This document shows, piece by piece, positions 25,665-34,233 of a DNA stretch of 64,000 nt. This DNA is from Ruminococcus sp. Its GTDB lineage: Bacteria; Bacillota; Clostridia; Oscillospirales; Ruminococcaceae. Under the pieces are notes generated by a model. That model was not told the DNA's origin, made no database searches, and saw nothing but the letters and a program-made list of their open reading frames with translations. The stretch is from assembly GCA_021205185.1 (NCBI GenBank), contig JAJPYB010000007.1, positions 177,606 through 241,605 on the forward strand. Reading direction: 5' to 3'. The position numbers and the translations under genes were made by a program. Position 1 is the first letter of the stretch. Every line of letters starts with the position of its first letter.

Positions 25665-25733
25665 GTATATTAACAGATTGCAAAGAGTTTTGCAACAACA
25701 CATTTCAAAAAGTTGTTGTATAGGAGGACTATT

Positions 25734-26300
25734 ATGAACAAGAAAACTGCCGCTTCGGATAATACAAGAAAAAAGCTGAAGGAAGCCTTTTTAGAGCTTT
25801 ATGCCGACGGAGGAATTTCCGGCATAACGGTAGGAGCAATTACCAAAAAAGCCGGGTACAATCGCTCTACATTTTATAATTATTACGATGATATTACGAG
25901 TATGCTCGATGAAATTGAGAATACGCTGATAGCTGATATGAAGCCTAAAATCACAAAAGCATTTTCAAACGGCATACCGATGGACTTGAACGCTGTGTTT
26001 CCGATGATGTTTTCGGTTTTTGAGCAGTACAGCTACACGCTCTACATTCTGCTTGTAAGAAACAGCAATATAGATTTCAGAAAAAGGCTGAAAAGAATGC
26101 TACAGGAGCCGTTAAAAGAGGCTTTTAAAGACCACCTAAGCACTGAGCAATCGGAGTATGTTTTAACATTTGTTGTATCAAGCGGTCTGGGGCTTATTGA
26201 ATATTGGTACGAAACGGACAAGAAAAGCTCGCCGGAAGATTTTATGACAATTTGCCACTCGCTTATCGCAAACGGCGTATTCGGGCAGCTAAGCGGATAG
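25734..26300 (+). CDS. TetR family transcriptional regulator
   Basis: A 188-residue repressor. Residues about 12-60 form the TetR helix-turn-helix, with GISGITVGAITKKAGYNRSTFYNYYDDI showing the recognition helix NRSTFYNYY. The rest is a helical ligand/dimer domain. The ATG at 25734 follows TATAGGAGG. Divergent orientation to the ABC exporter and the palindrome covering both promoters make it the probable repressor of both units. Confidence 0.92.
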   Translation: MNKKTAASDNTRKKLKEAFLELYADGGISGITVGAITKKAGYNRSTFYNYYDDITSMLDEIENTLIADMKPKITKAFSNGIPMDLNAVFPMMFSVFEQYSYTLYILLVRNSNIDFRKRLKRMLQEPLKEAFKDHLSTEQSEYVLTFVVSSGLGLIEYWYETDKKSSPEDFMTICHSLIANGVFGQLSG

Positions 26301-26323
26301 ATATTTTTTAAAAGTTGAAAGCT

Positions 26324-26356
26324 ACCCTGTTCTCACCTTACAAGTGAGAGCAGGGT
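26324..26356 (+). terminator. Hairpin after the TetR gene
   Basis: ACCCTG.TCTCAC pairs with GTGAGA.CAGGGT (13 positions, one mismatch). The T content after it is modest, so it is a possible terminator. Confidence 0.55.
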
Positions 26357-26457
26357 TGTGTGGTTTGAGATGTATTAAATTGTGGGGAAGAGAAGGACGT
26401 TAGCTCATACCTCACTATATTTACTTTCAAGAAATTTACGCAGCAGATTATCGTTTA

Positions 26458-28252
26458 CTGAAATCAAAGTCGATAAAAGTGATGTTGGCACTTGTAACGT
26501 TGTTGTGTATGACGTTTGCAATGACAATTTCTGCTAATGCGGTCGGCACATTTGATTATGAAACGTTAGAGAATGGCTCTGTAAAAATTGTTAACTATGT
26601 AGGCGATGACACGGAAGTGACTGTCCCTGCAACTTTAAGCTCGGGTGAAGAGGTTTCTGCAATTGAAGGTGCTTTTAACGGAAATTCAACGGTTAAAGAA
26701 ATTACCATTTCCGATGGCATTTCAACAATAGGAGAATATACCTTTGCAAATTGCGAGAGCTTAGAGCATGTGACTATTCTATCAAATTCGATAGAAATCG
26801 ACAGCACGGCATTTGACAATTCATCTGCAGTTATCAACTGCTATTCAGGTTCATCTGCTGAAGCTTATGCTGTTGAGAATAATATTAGCTATCAGATTTT
26901 ACCAGAGAGTGTAACTCTTGGCAAAACATCATTGACCTTAGGCGTCGGAGAAACATATACTTTAAAAACACAGCTTACTCCGTCAAATGCCTCTGATGTA
27001 ATGACGTGGACAAGCAGCAATACTTCTGTTGCAACTGTAGATTCAAATGGAAAAATCACAGCAAATAGTACGGGCGTTTCAATTATAAGAGTTAAGCTTG
27101 CCAACGGGGAAACTGCTTCTTGAACATTAACAGTTAAGAAAATGGCGTCTAAGGTAACGCTTAAAAAGACAAGCATTACGCTTGGAATAGGCGAAACATA
27201 TGATTTAAATAGCTCAGTTCCGTCTGGAACAGCGGCTTATTATAGAGCTTATACTTCAAACTCTACGTCTGTTGCAACTGTCAATAAATCAGGCGGACTG
27301 ATCACCGCTAAAAAGATAGGAACAGCTACCATTACTTGCAAGCTGAGCAACGGCAAAAAGGCAACCTGTAAAGTAACGGTTAAGAAAATGGCGACGAGCG
27401 TTTCGCTTAATTCGACCTCACGCACAATGCTGGTTGGTGAAACCTTTGACTTAAATAGCTCTATTCCATCAGGTACAGTAGCGTATTACAGAATATATAC
27501 CTCAAGCAACACGTCTGTTGCAACTGTTAAGAAATCAGGAGGATTGATTACCGCTAAAGGCGCAGGAACTGCTACAATCACCTGTAAGCTAAGCAATGGC
27601 TAAAAGGCAACCTGTAAGGTTACAGTAGTTTCGAGCAGCACCAAAAAGACAACGACAGCATCAACTACATTAAGATCGGGTACTAGCTGGTCGTCATCCA
27701 CTATTACAAGCGTTCCAAAGGGATCAACCGTTTACTATTACGCATCAAGCGGTAATTGGCGAAGAGTAAAATACGGCTCGTATTACGGCTGGATATATAA
27801 TAAGGCTTTTGGAGTTTCCCAAAATTATTCTACAATTAACACGACCACATTGCCTACTGTAGTTGACGATATACTCTTTGATACGGGAACATCATTGAAA
27901 TCAATGTTTAACTATGCCTATAGCATGAGATATAGATACGTGAGCAACGATTCTATTGAAAATCTGTGCGTTTACATACTTAAATACGGAAGAGGAGCCT
28001 GCTATCACCATGCTGCTCTGCTCTACTATATGATGGATAGAGCGGGTTATGAAGCTATTATTATAAGAGATGGTATAGACGATTATACTGGAGGCGGTCC
28101 TCACAACTGGTGTTATGGTAAAGGTAGATGGAAACTGGCGTCACATTGATCCTACTCCAAGCGCAACGCTTAGTGTGTTCTACCTCGTTAAGGATTCTGT
28201 AATAGCGCCTTATTTCTCATGGGATAGATCCAAGTATCCGGCTGCAAATTAG
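26458..28252 (+). pseudogene. Decayed exported LRR / Ig-like / SH3 / transglutaminase-like protein
   Basis: One frame runs from a signal peptide (LALVTLLCMTFAMTISANA) through a BspA-type leucine-rich repeat (VKEITISDGISTIGEYTF), three Big_2 Ig-like modules (each with SVATV and a C-K-x-S/A-N-G end), an SH3-like segment, and a transglutaminase-like core with GACYHHAALLYYM (Cys), PHNW (His) and HIDPTPS (Asp). It is broken by in-frame TGA (27121-27123) and TAA (27601-27603; the parallel repeat has AAA) and by a one-base insertion near 28107. The expected start position is CTG at 26458; a GTG exists at 26479. Originally a surface protein acting on peptide cross-links, by family. Confidence 0.85.
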
Positions 28253-28274
28253 TTTATTTCGGAGTACATATTAA

Positions 28275-29693
28275 ATGGTTTTTAGTTCGGAAGTTTTTCT
28301 GTTTGCTTTTTTGCCTATAACGTACATACTTTATCTTTTATGCCCCCGTTAAAGGTGAAAAATATACTTTTAATAATTACAAGCTTAGTCTTTTATGCGT
28401 ACGGTGAGCCGATAGCAGTTGTATTGATGATAGCATCAATACTGTTTAACTACTTTTTTGGCAGATGTATGGTGTCTGAAAAAATACAAAAAGCCTGTTC
28501 TGATTATTTCAATAATCTTCAATGTAGGCATGCTCTTTGTATTTAAATATCTCACTTATACTCTTTCGCTTGCCGACAGTATTTTCGGATTGCCATTTTC
28601 GGTTCCTGATATAGCTTTACCAATAGGAATTTCATTTTTTACCTTTCAGGCTATGTCGTATGTTATCGACTCGTATAAAAGCCCTGAGCTTATAAGGAAA
28701 AATATTCTTGATATTTTTCTGTATATTTCATTCTTTCCACAGCTTATTGCAGGCCCTATCATTAAGTTCGACGATATTGCAGGACAAATATCCTATCGAA
28801 CAATCACCTCTGAAAAAACTGTCGAAGGAATAAGACGGTTTGTTTGCGGTCTTGCAAAAAAGATTTTAATCGCAAACGCTATGGGTGAGGTTGCTGACGC
28901 AGCATTTGCTGTAGATGCATCAAGTCTTAATGTTGTTGCTGCATGGATAGGCGCAATATGCTATGTGGTGCAAATCTACTTTGATTTCAGTGGATATAGC
29001 GATATGGCAATAGGGCTTGGTAAGATGTTTGGCTTTGAGTTTAAAGAGAATTTCAATTATCCTCTTGCCTGCAATGGAATGACAGACTTTTGGAGAAAGT
29101 GGAACATTTCTGTTTCAACTTGGTTTAAGGAATATGTTTATATTCCGCTTGGCGGAAATCGAAAGGGCAAGCTTAGAACTGCTATAAATAAAATCATAGT
29201 GTTTATTTTGACTGGTGTATGGCACGGTGCAAATCTAACGTTTTTGCTGTGGGGAATTATTCACGGATTCTTCCTTATGCTTGAAAATTATAACGTAGTG
29301 CCGAAAAAGCCTTTTGCTAAAAAGCTGCTCGCACCGCTTGGACATTTATATTCGCTTCTTGTGATAACGTTTACCTTTGTTATTTTCAGAGCAGACAATA
29401 TTAGCTATGCGTTTTCATATATAAAAGCAATGTTTTGCGGTTGGGATTTCTCCGTCAATTCAGGATTCCCAGAGATTATTTCAATGCTTTCAGCTTATCT
29501 TGTAATTGCCTTTGTCATTGGACTATTTATCTCAACTCCTATTGTACCGAAATTCAGAGCGTTTATGTGCAACAATGGGAAGGCTCAGCTTTATTATGTT
29601 GGCGCTTCGATCTGTAGCTTGATTTTGTTTGTCGTTTGTATTCTGGCACTTTCTACAGCTACATACAATCCGTTTATCTACTTTAGGTTTTAG
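28275..29693 (+). pseudogene. MBOAT-family O-acyltransferase with two frameshifts
   Basis: Membrane-bound O-acyltransferase of the AlgI/DltB type, which transfers acyl groups across the membrane onto polysaccharide. The reading begins MVFSSEVFLFAFLP at 28275, shifts by one base at a C5 run near 28343, continues as VKNILLIITSLVFYAYGEP, and shifts back at an A5 run near 28490 into PVLIISIIFNVGMLF. After that the frame is open to 29693, with the family motifs LPIGISFFTFQAMSY, YFDFSGYSDMAIG, FWRKWNISVSTWFKEYVYIPLGGNRKG and the catalytic His in TGVWHGANLTF. The two shifts compensate one another, so the gene is inactive, slippage-rescued, or a sequencing artefact. Confidence 0.88.
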
Positions 29694-29707
29694 CAGGGAG
29701 GTGCAGA

Positions 29708-31162
29708 ATGAAGAAAAAGGCTTTTAATATTGTTATTTCTGCTATATTTGTTGGAATTTGCATAGTCCCATTAGTATCTATGATTTTTACTGATACCTCT
29801 GAAAGCATTGGCAATGAGCAGGAGGCTGAGCTTCCGAAGGTTATTACAGAGGACGGCATCAATACTTCGTTTTCAACTGAGTTTGACGATTATTTTTCTC
29901 AGCTTAATCCGCTCAGAACAGATCTCATAAATCTTGAAAACACATTAAAAATTGATCTGCTGAGCAGCAGCTCTAACGGAGTAATAAAAGGTGAAAACGG
30001 ATATTTGTTCAGCGAAGAAACAACGGATGACTATCTTGGAGTTACTTTGTCAGACAGAAGGCTGTACAGCATTGCAAAAACCATAAAGCTTACGCAGGAT
30101 TATGCTGAACAAAACGGTTCAAGCTTTGTGTTTACAGTAGTGCCAAATAAAAATTCTATTTATTCTGAATATATGCCTTCAAGATTTATAAAAAGCGACG
30201 AGAACAACCTTTCAATTCTGACAGAAAATCTCAAAGAGCTCAATGTGAACTATGTGGATTTATATTCCTTATTTACAAGCATTGACGCTGAGCTTTATTT
30301 AAAGGATGATACCCATTGGAATAATCTTGGCGCACTATACGGATATAATGCGATAATGGATGCGCTTGATCACTCTCTTAAGGATTATAGCGGAGCAACA
30401 TATGAAATCAGAAATGATTTTGTTGGAGATTTAACCGATATGGCGTTTCCACAGTCGGACAGAACGTGCAGTCAGTATTATTTCAATATTGAATATTCCG
30501 ACTATATGTTCCTTCAGCCGAGAAGCGAGGATAACGCTGAAACGCTTGCCGAGCTTATGGGTGACGAGGAAAAGATCGACGGCCTGATAAGAACATCAAA
30601 TCCTAATGCAAGCGGTTCGCTCTATATTTTGCGGGATTCGTTTGGCAGGGCAATGCTGCCGTTTTTGATTGATAATTATGAAAGCACATATATAACAAGA
30701 TACCAGCCGATAAATTTGCAGCAATCTTCATATGATGACATTGTTTGGGAAACGGTAGAACGTAATATTTCTGATATTGCTGCTACTGCACCAATGATAT
30801 ATGCGTTAGAGTGTGAAGTGCCTGAAAATGTGGAAGAATTAACGTCTGAAAATAATATAGTTCAATCTGAAGCTACTGATACTTCGGTATCGTTGTATGG
30901 CGTTCTTGATTCAAAATATTTTGAAACAGACAGCAATATCTATATCGTAATCTCAAACAATAATGTTGGATATTGCTATGAAGCGTTTCCAATTTGTGAA
31001 ACGGAAAAGCTTGGCATAGATGCTGACAGCGATTATGGATTTTCTCTAACAATAGATTTAACATCTATTGATGCAGGAGATTATAGCGTGTCGGCAATCA
31101 TTTCAAATGACAATAAGATTTTTTCAACCGGTGTAATTACACAGTTTACGAAAGAGGAGTAA
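29708..31162 (+). CDS. AlgJ/AlgX-like SGNH O-acetyltransferase partner
   Basis: A 484-residue exported protein with an N-terminal membrane helix (about 5-27). The SGNH-type core is visible: FVFTVVPNKNSIYSEYMP, the DTHWNNLGA motif with catalytic Asp-x-His, and the Ser block LRDSFGRAMLPFL. This combination is typical of AlgJ/AlgX-like proteins that finish O-acetylation of exopolysaccharide together with an MBOAT protein. A C-terminal beta domain (about 390-484) is extra. It lies 14 bp after the MBOAT gene, behind CAGGGAGGTGC. It is the only intact gene in this cluster. Confidence 0.83.
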   Translation: MKKKAFNIVISAIFVGICIVPLVSMIFTDTSESIGNEQEAELPKVITEDGINTSFSTEFDDYFSQLNPLRTDLINLENTLKIDLLSSSSNGVIKGENGYLFSEETTDDYLGVTLSDRRLYSIAKTIKLTQDYAEQNGSSFVFTVVPNKNSIYSEYMPSRFIKSDENNLSILTENLKELNVNYVDLYSLFTSIDAELYLKDDTHWNNLGALYGYNAIMDALDHSLKDYSGATYEIRNDFVGDLTDMAFPQSDRTCSQYYFNIEYSDYMFLQPRSEDNAETLAELMGDEEKIDGLIRTSNPNASGSLYILRDSFGRAMLPFLIDNYESTYITRYQPINLQQSSYDDIVWETVERNISDIAATAPMIYALECEVPENVEELTSENNIVQSEATDTSVSLYGVLDSKYFETDSNIYIVISNNNVGYCYEAFPICETEKLGIDADSDYGFSLTIDLTSIDAGDYSVSAIISNDNKIFSTGVITQFTKEE

Positions 31163-31164
31163 AA

Positions 31165-31903
31165 TATAAAAAAGAATTTATGCAATCATTTTGGCGTCAC
31201 TTGTTGCGATGAGCGCAATTGCTTTTACTGCTTGTGGAGATGACTCTGATTCATCAGATGATGAAGCCGCAACAACGGGCGTTGTTACAAACGCAGAGGA
31301 AGAAGAGGACGAAACTACTGATGCAACCACAACCGAAGAAACTACCGAGAAGGAAACTACCACAACGACTAAAAAACTACGACTACGACTACAACTACAA
31401 CGACCACAACGACCACTACGACAACAACTAAAGCGACCACAACTACTACAAAAGCTACAACGACAACCACGACAACCACAACAGCAAGTGCGGGTACATT
31501 TTCTGCATCTGATGTAGTATTTAGTTACAATGGAGTTAATGTTAATCTCGGCGATAATATGAGCAGCGTGATTTCTAAGCTTGGAAATGCTAGCAGCGTT
31601 ACATCTGCTCCTAGCTGTCACGGAGAAGGAGAGGATAAAACCTATACATATTCAGGATTTGAAATCTACACCTGTCCTAATGGAAGCGAGGATATGATTA
31701 TTGAGATTTTGATAACCTCATCTTCAATTTCCACGCCAAAGGGAATAAAGGTAGGTTCGTCAAAGAACGATGTGTTCGCTCAATATGGTAAGAACTACAC
31801 AGAAAGCGGTTATTATTACGTTTACGAAACAGGCTCTAAGAGCATACAATTCTTTATGTCAGGCGACACAGTTGAAGAGATTGATTACTATTATGACGTG
31901 TAG
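31165..31903 (+). pseudogene. Frameshifted small lipoprotein with Thr-rich linker
   Basis: The frame RIYAIILASLVAMSAIAFTACGDD is a lipoprotein signal (lipobox AFTAC), but the position where ATG is expected, after GAGGAGTAAAAT, reads ATA. A Thr/Glu-rich linker follows. At an A6 run (31371-31376) the frame is lost by one base; seven A would join it to a long poly-Thr stretch and a folded domain (VVFSYNGVNVNLGDNMSSVISKLG to EEIDYYYDV). So the gene has a lost start codon and a frameshift. It would be the last gene of the acylation cluster and may have been a wall-associated accessory lipoprotein. Confidence 0.75.
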
Positions 31904-31953
31904 GGGAGCATCTCACTTATTGCAACCCGCCATTTCAAATTATTCGTGTACAT

Positions 31954-31987
31954 AAAAAAGAAACCCCCGATTTTTCGGGGGTTTCTT
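31954..31987. terminator. Bidirectional terminator between lipoprotein and tRNA-Ser
   Basis: A perfect 13-bp stem AAGAAACCCCCGA/TCGGGGGTTTCTT. On the minus strand it is followed by a T run, so it ends tRNA-Ser; on the plus strand it serves the lipoprotein remnant. Confidence 0.85.
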
Positions 31988-31993
31988 AATATT

Positions 31994-32086
31994 TGGCGGA
32001 GAAGGAGGGATTCGAACCCTCGATGAGCTATCAACCCATACACGAGTTCCAGTCGTGCGCCATAAACCGGACTAGGCGACTTCTCC
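31994..32086 (-). tRNA. tRNA-Ser (anticodon GGA)
   Basis: The minus strand gives a 93-nt class II tRNA with acceptor GGAGAAG/CTTCTCC, discriminator G and an encoded CCA end. The anticodon stem CACGA/TCGTG closes the seven-base loop CTGGAAC, giving anticodon GGA (reads UCC/UCU). A long variable arm, as in all tRNA-Ser, and a standard T-arm GGGTTCGAATCCC are present. Confidence 0.95.
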
Positions 32087-32098
32087 AGCAACCCATAT

Positions 32099-32127
32099 AT
32101 AATATCATTTTTTATTTCTCTTGTCAA
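32099..32127 (-). promoter_or_regulatory. tRNA-Ser promoter
   Basis: On the minus strand TTGACA (32122-32127) and TATTAT (32099-32104) are 17 bp apart, directly upstream of the tRNA. Confidence 0.8.
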
Positions 32128-32153
32128 GACCGAAATGTTGATAATGTGCCGCA

Positions 32154-32225
32154 TTATTTGCTTTTTTTCATCAAATCAAACAGTATCGCAACAGGCAGTG
32201 CCAATATAGCCAAAATCCAGAACAT
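32154..32225 (-). CDS. 23-residue membrane peptide
   Basis: A very short reading frame on the minus strand starts MFWILAILALPVAILF and ends DLMKKSK, a single transmembrane helix with a basic end. It has a good ribosome site (AAGGGAGGAAATATT before ATG) and its own promoter 50 bp upstream. Such single-helix peptides often sit beside larger membrane complexes or act as type I toxins; nothing here decides the role. It lies just upstream of tRNA-Ser on the same strand. It is too short for ordinary gene calling. Confidence 0.6.
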   Translation of the reverse strand: MFWILAILALPVAILFDLMKKSK

Positions 32226-32274
32226 AATATTTCCTCCCTTAAGTATCTGCGCTTTACACTTTAACTTCTATACA

Positions 32275-32303
32275 TATTTTACTATGATAGCGAGTTGATA
32301 TCA
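32275..32303 (-). promoter_or_regulatory. Promoter of the 23-residue peptide
   Basis: On the minus strand TTGATA (32298-32303) and TAAAAT (32275-32280) are 17 bp apart, supporting expression of the short frame. Confidence 0.65.
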
Positions 32304-32461
32304 ATAAAAATTTTCGCTTTTACGTCCAAAATTCTGGACTATAAAGCAGATTTCTTTTCACTCTTGCAAAAGTGGGTTCAATAGGGTATAATAAAATGAA
32401 ATAGATATTGTCTGTGTTAAACAGAAATAACTAACAAAAACCAGAAAGAGGTAATATTAAA

Positions 32462-33031
32462 ATGGAGGAGAAAAGGATTTCTGGCGAATATGGTGAGATA
32501 GTCGTATATCAGACCGAGGACGGCTTAACTCGATTGGATGTAAAATTTGAAAATGAAACGGTATGGCTGACACAGATGCAGATGTCTGAACTGTTTCAGA
32601 CAAGTAAGCAGAATATCAGTCTACATATAAATAATTGCTTCAAAGAAGGAGAACTTCAGCCAGAAGCAGTTGTCAAGGAATCCTTGACAACTGCTTCTGA
32701 TGGGAAACATTACAGGACAAAATTTTACAACCTCGATGTCATTATTTTAGAGGGTATTATGAATGCCGACTGGTATCATCCCTTATTTGAATTTGCTGCA
32801 GAGTTATTTGGAAAAGAAATTTATGCGTATTACTTTGATGTACCTTTTGAAGAAACGCTGAAAAGACATCAGACCAGAAGCAAGCGTCAGGAATTTGGGG
32901 AAAAAGAAATGCGCAGATGGTGGCGTGAAAAGGATTTCTCAGATGTGTTGAATGAAAAAAGAATAACAAGTTACATGAGCATGGAAAGCATTGTAACGGA
33001 AATATATAGAGATGGTTGCTCTGGAGAGTAG
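32462..33031 (+). CDS. Chimeric protein: RhuM-like N-terminus joined to P-loop kinase C-terminus
   Basis: The 189-residue product has two unrelated halves. Residues 1-95 (EYGEIVVYQTEDG, VWLTQMQMSELFQTSKQNIS, DGKHYRTKFYNLDVI) match the N-terminus of RhuM-like proteins. Residues 96-185 (ILEGIMNADWYHPLFEF, YAYYFDVPFEETLKRH, FGEKEMRRWWREKD) match the C-terminus of small zeta-toxin-like P-loop kinases; their Walker A half is absent. The join falls at a short shared stretch (DVII/ILEG), as expected of a deletion between two genes. Neither half is complete, so activity is doubtful. A 39-bp palindrome lies inside the RhuM part. Confidence 0.75.
   Translation: MEEKRISGEYGEIVVYQTEDGLTRLDVKFENETVWLTQMQMSELFQTSKQNISLHINNCFKEGELQPEAVVKESLTTASDGKHYRTKFYNLDVIILEGIMNADWYHPLFEFAAELFGKEIYAYYFDVPFEETLKRHQTRSKRQEFGEKEMRRWWREKDFSDVLNEKRITSYMSMESIVTEIYRDGCSGE
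32661..32699. repeat. 39-bp near-perfect palindrome inside the RhuM-like part
   Basis: Two 19-bp arms, CAGAAGCAGTTGTCAAGGA and its exact reverse complement, flank a single A at 32680. It is in coding sequence, in frame, and has no T tract, so it is not an ordinary terminator. It could extrude as a cruciform or serve as a recombination or protein-binding site. Confidence 0.9.
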
Positions 33032-33045
33032 GAGGAAATTTAATC

Positions 33046-33501
33046 ATGATAACAAGTGGGTCTATATATCTTATTTCGAATGACTTTGATAAGTCAGTAC
33101 ATTTTTATAAACTATTGTTTGAACGGGATGTGACAGCACAAAATATGAACAGATTTGCTCAATTTGGCATGGATGGACTGTGCTTATCAATTATGAACGG
33201 ATACTTTGATTCTGAAAATTCTGACAAAGTGGTAACCAGGGGAAAAGTGTATGAGGAATATGATGATTGCGTAAGAATTGCCAAAATGCAGAATACAGGT
33301 AAGATTGTTATCAATCTGTCTTCTGATGACTTAAAAAAAGAATATGACAGGATATGTGCGTTGGGTATAGGCAGCAGTATTACGGAGATCAGATACATTA
33401 ATGCACGGAATCCATATTATTATTTTTCGATGAAAGATCCAGATGACAACACGATAGAAATTACAGGTTCATATGTTGAAACAGGCGGTGAATGGGGATG
33501 A
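33046..33501 (+). CDS. VOC superfamily (glyoxalase/bleomycin-resistance-like) protein
   Basis: A 151-residue small protein with two beta-alpha-beta-beta-beta modules of the vicinal oxygen chelate fold. IYLISNDFDKSVHFYKLLF opens the first module and YYYFSMKDPDDNTIEI closes the second with the metal-ligand Glu. The function within the superfamily, such as drug binding or dioxygenase, is unknown. The ATG at 33046 follows AGGAGGAAATT. It belongs to the AT-rich island between tRNA-Ser and pyrG and is 14 bp after the chimeric gene. Confidence 0.8.
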   Translation: MITSGSIYLISNDFDKSVHFYKLLFERDVTAQNMNRFAQFGMDGLCLSIMNGYFDSENSDKVVTRGKVYEEYDDCVRIAKMQNTGKIVINLSSDDLKKEYDRICALGIGSSITEIRYINARNPYYYFSMKDPDDNTIEITGSYVETGGEWG

Positions 33502-33790
33502 GTGCAATTGCTGATCAGGAGGATATGGATGTGTACTATTCAAAAGAGGAACAGGAAAAATACGGCGTAGTTGGAATTAAAATCATTTTGCTGTAACTTT
33601 CAATTTATCGAGACAGCGTAATTATATATAGCACGCTGTCAATCTCGCGCATATACCCCATAACGATGAACACGGTACGTTCACGAGGGTGGTGCATTTT
33701 TGCACACGAACGTTTTTACTGTATGGGTTGAAAAGTTCATAAATTTACGGTATAATAAGATTGAAAGACAAATCGGAATTGGAGGGTTAT
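33502..33790 (+). other. Intergenic stretch with small frame and hairpins
   Basis: A 33-codon frame starting at 33498 (MSAIADQEDMDV...) overlaps the VOC stop and ends near 33596; an ATG within it has GGAGG upstream, so it may be the truncated start of a lost gene. Hairpin GACAGCGT/ACGCTGTC lies at 33612-33640. ATACCCCATAACGATGA at 33653-33669 nearly repeats the start of the hairpin at 34835. Confidence 0.4.
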
Positions 33791-34174
33791 ATGGAAATAG
33801 ATCACATTGCAATGTATGTAAATGATTTAGAAGCTACGAGGCAGTTCTTTGAAAAATATTTCGGTGCAACGTCAAATAATGCCTATCATAATAAGAGTAT
33901 TGATTTCAGATCTTATTTTTTGTCGTTTGATGATGGCGTTCGGCTAGAGATTATGAATAAACCTGACATGCAAAATATGGATAAATTGCTGAGCAGGACA
34001 GGCTATGCGCATCTTGCGTTTCGTGCTGGAAGCAAGGAACTTGTAAACGAACTGACTAATCGTTTAAAACGGGATGGATATGAAGTTATAAGTGACCCAC
34101 GCATCACAGGGGACGGGTATTATGAGAGCTGTATTGTAGGAATCGAAGGAAATCAGATAGAAATCACCGCGTAA
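33791..34174 (+). CDS. VOC superfamily (glyoxalase-like) protein
   Basis: A 127-residue VOC protein, IDHIAMYVNDLEATRQFFEKYFG at the N-terminus and GIEGNQIEITA at the end. The metal positions His (IDHIA) and Glu (QIEI) are conserved, and TGYAHLAFRAGS provides the middle His. It is close to lactoylglutathione lyase-like and fosfomycin-resistance-like relatives, but the substrate is unclear. The ATG at 33791 follows TGGAGGG. The following flavin reductase gene is 59 bp away. Confidence 0.85.
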   Translation: MEIDHIAMYVNDLEATRQFFEKYFGATSNNAYHNKSIDFRSYFLSFDDGVRLEIMNKPDMQNMDKLLSRTGYAHLAFRAGSKELVNELTNRLKRDGYEVISDPRITGDGYYESCIVGIEGNQIEITA

Positions 34175-34233
34175 CCATTCCAGCTTGTCGAAATGCTAAA
34201 GATAGCAAAAATTAATATAGGAGGAATTTTAAA

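Noticed and set aside
27121..27123. In-frame TGA as selenocysteine or other recoding
   Set aside because: No SECIS-like hairpin next to it, the site is in an Ig-like repeat rather than an active site, and a TAA and a frameshift follow in the same gene.
31994..32086. tRNA-Ser as attachment site for the 32-35 kb island
   Set aside because: The island is on the 5' side of the tRNA, and I saw no repeat of the tRNA 3' end at the other border and no integrase.
33498..33596. 33-codon frame after the first VOC gene
   Set aside because: Has a possible ribosome site but no recognisable product and ends early; treated as a likely truncated remnant, not as a gene.
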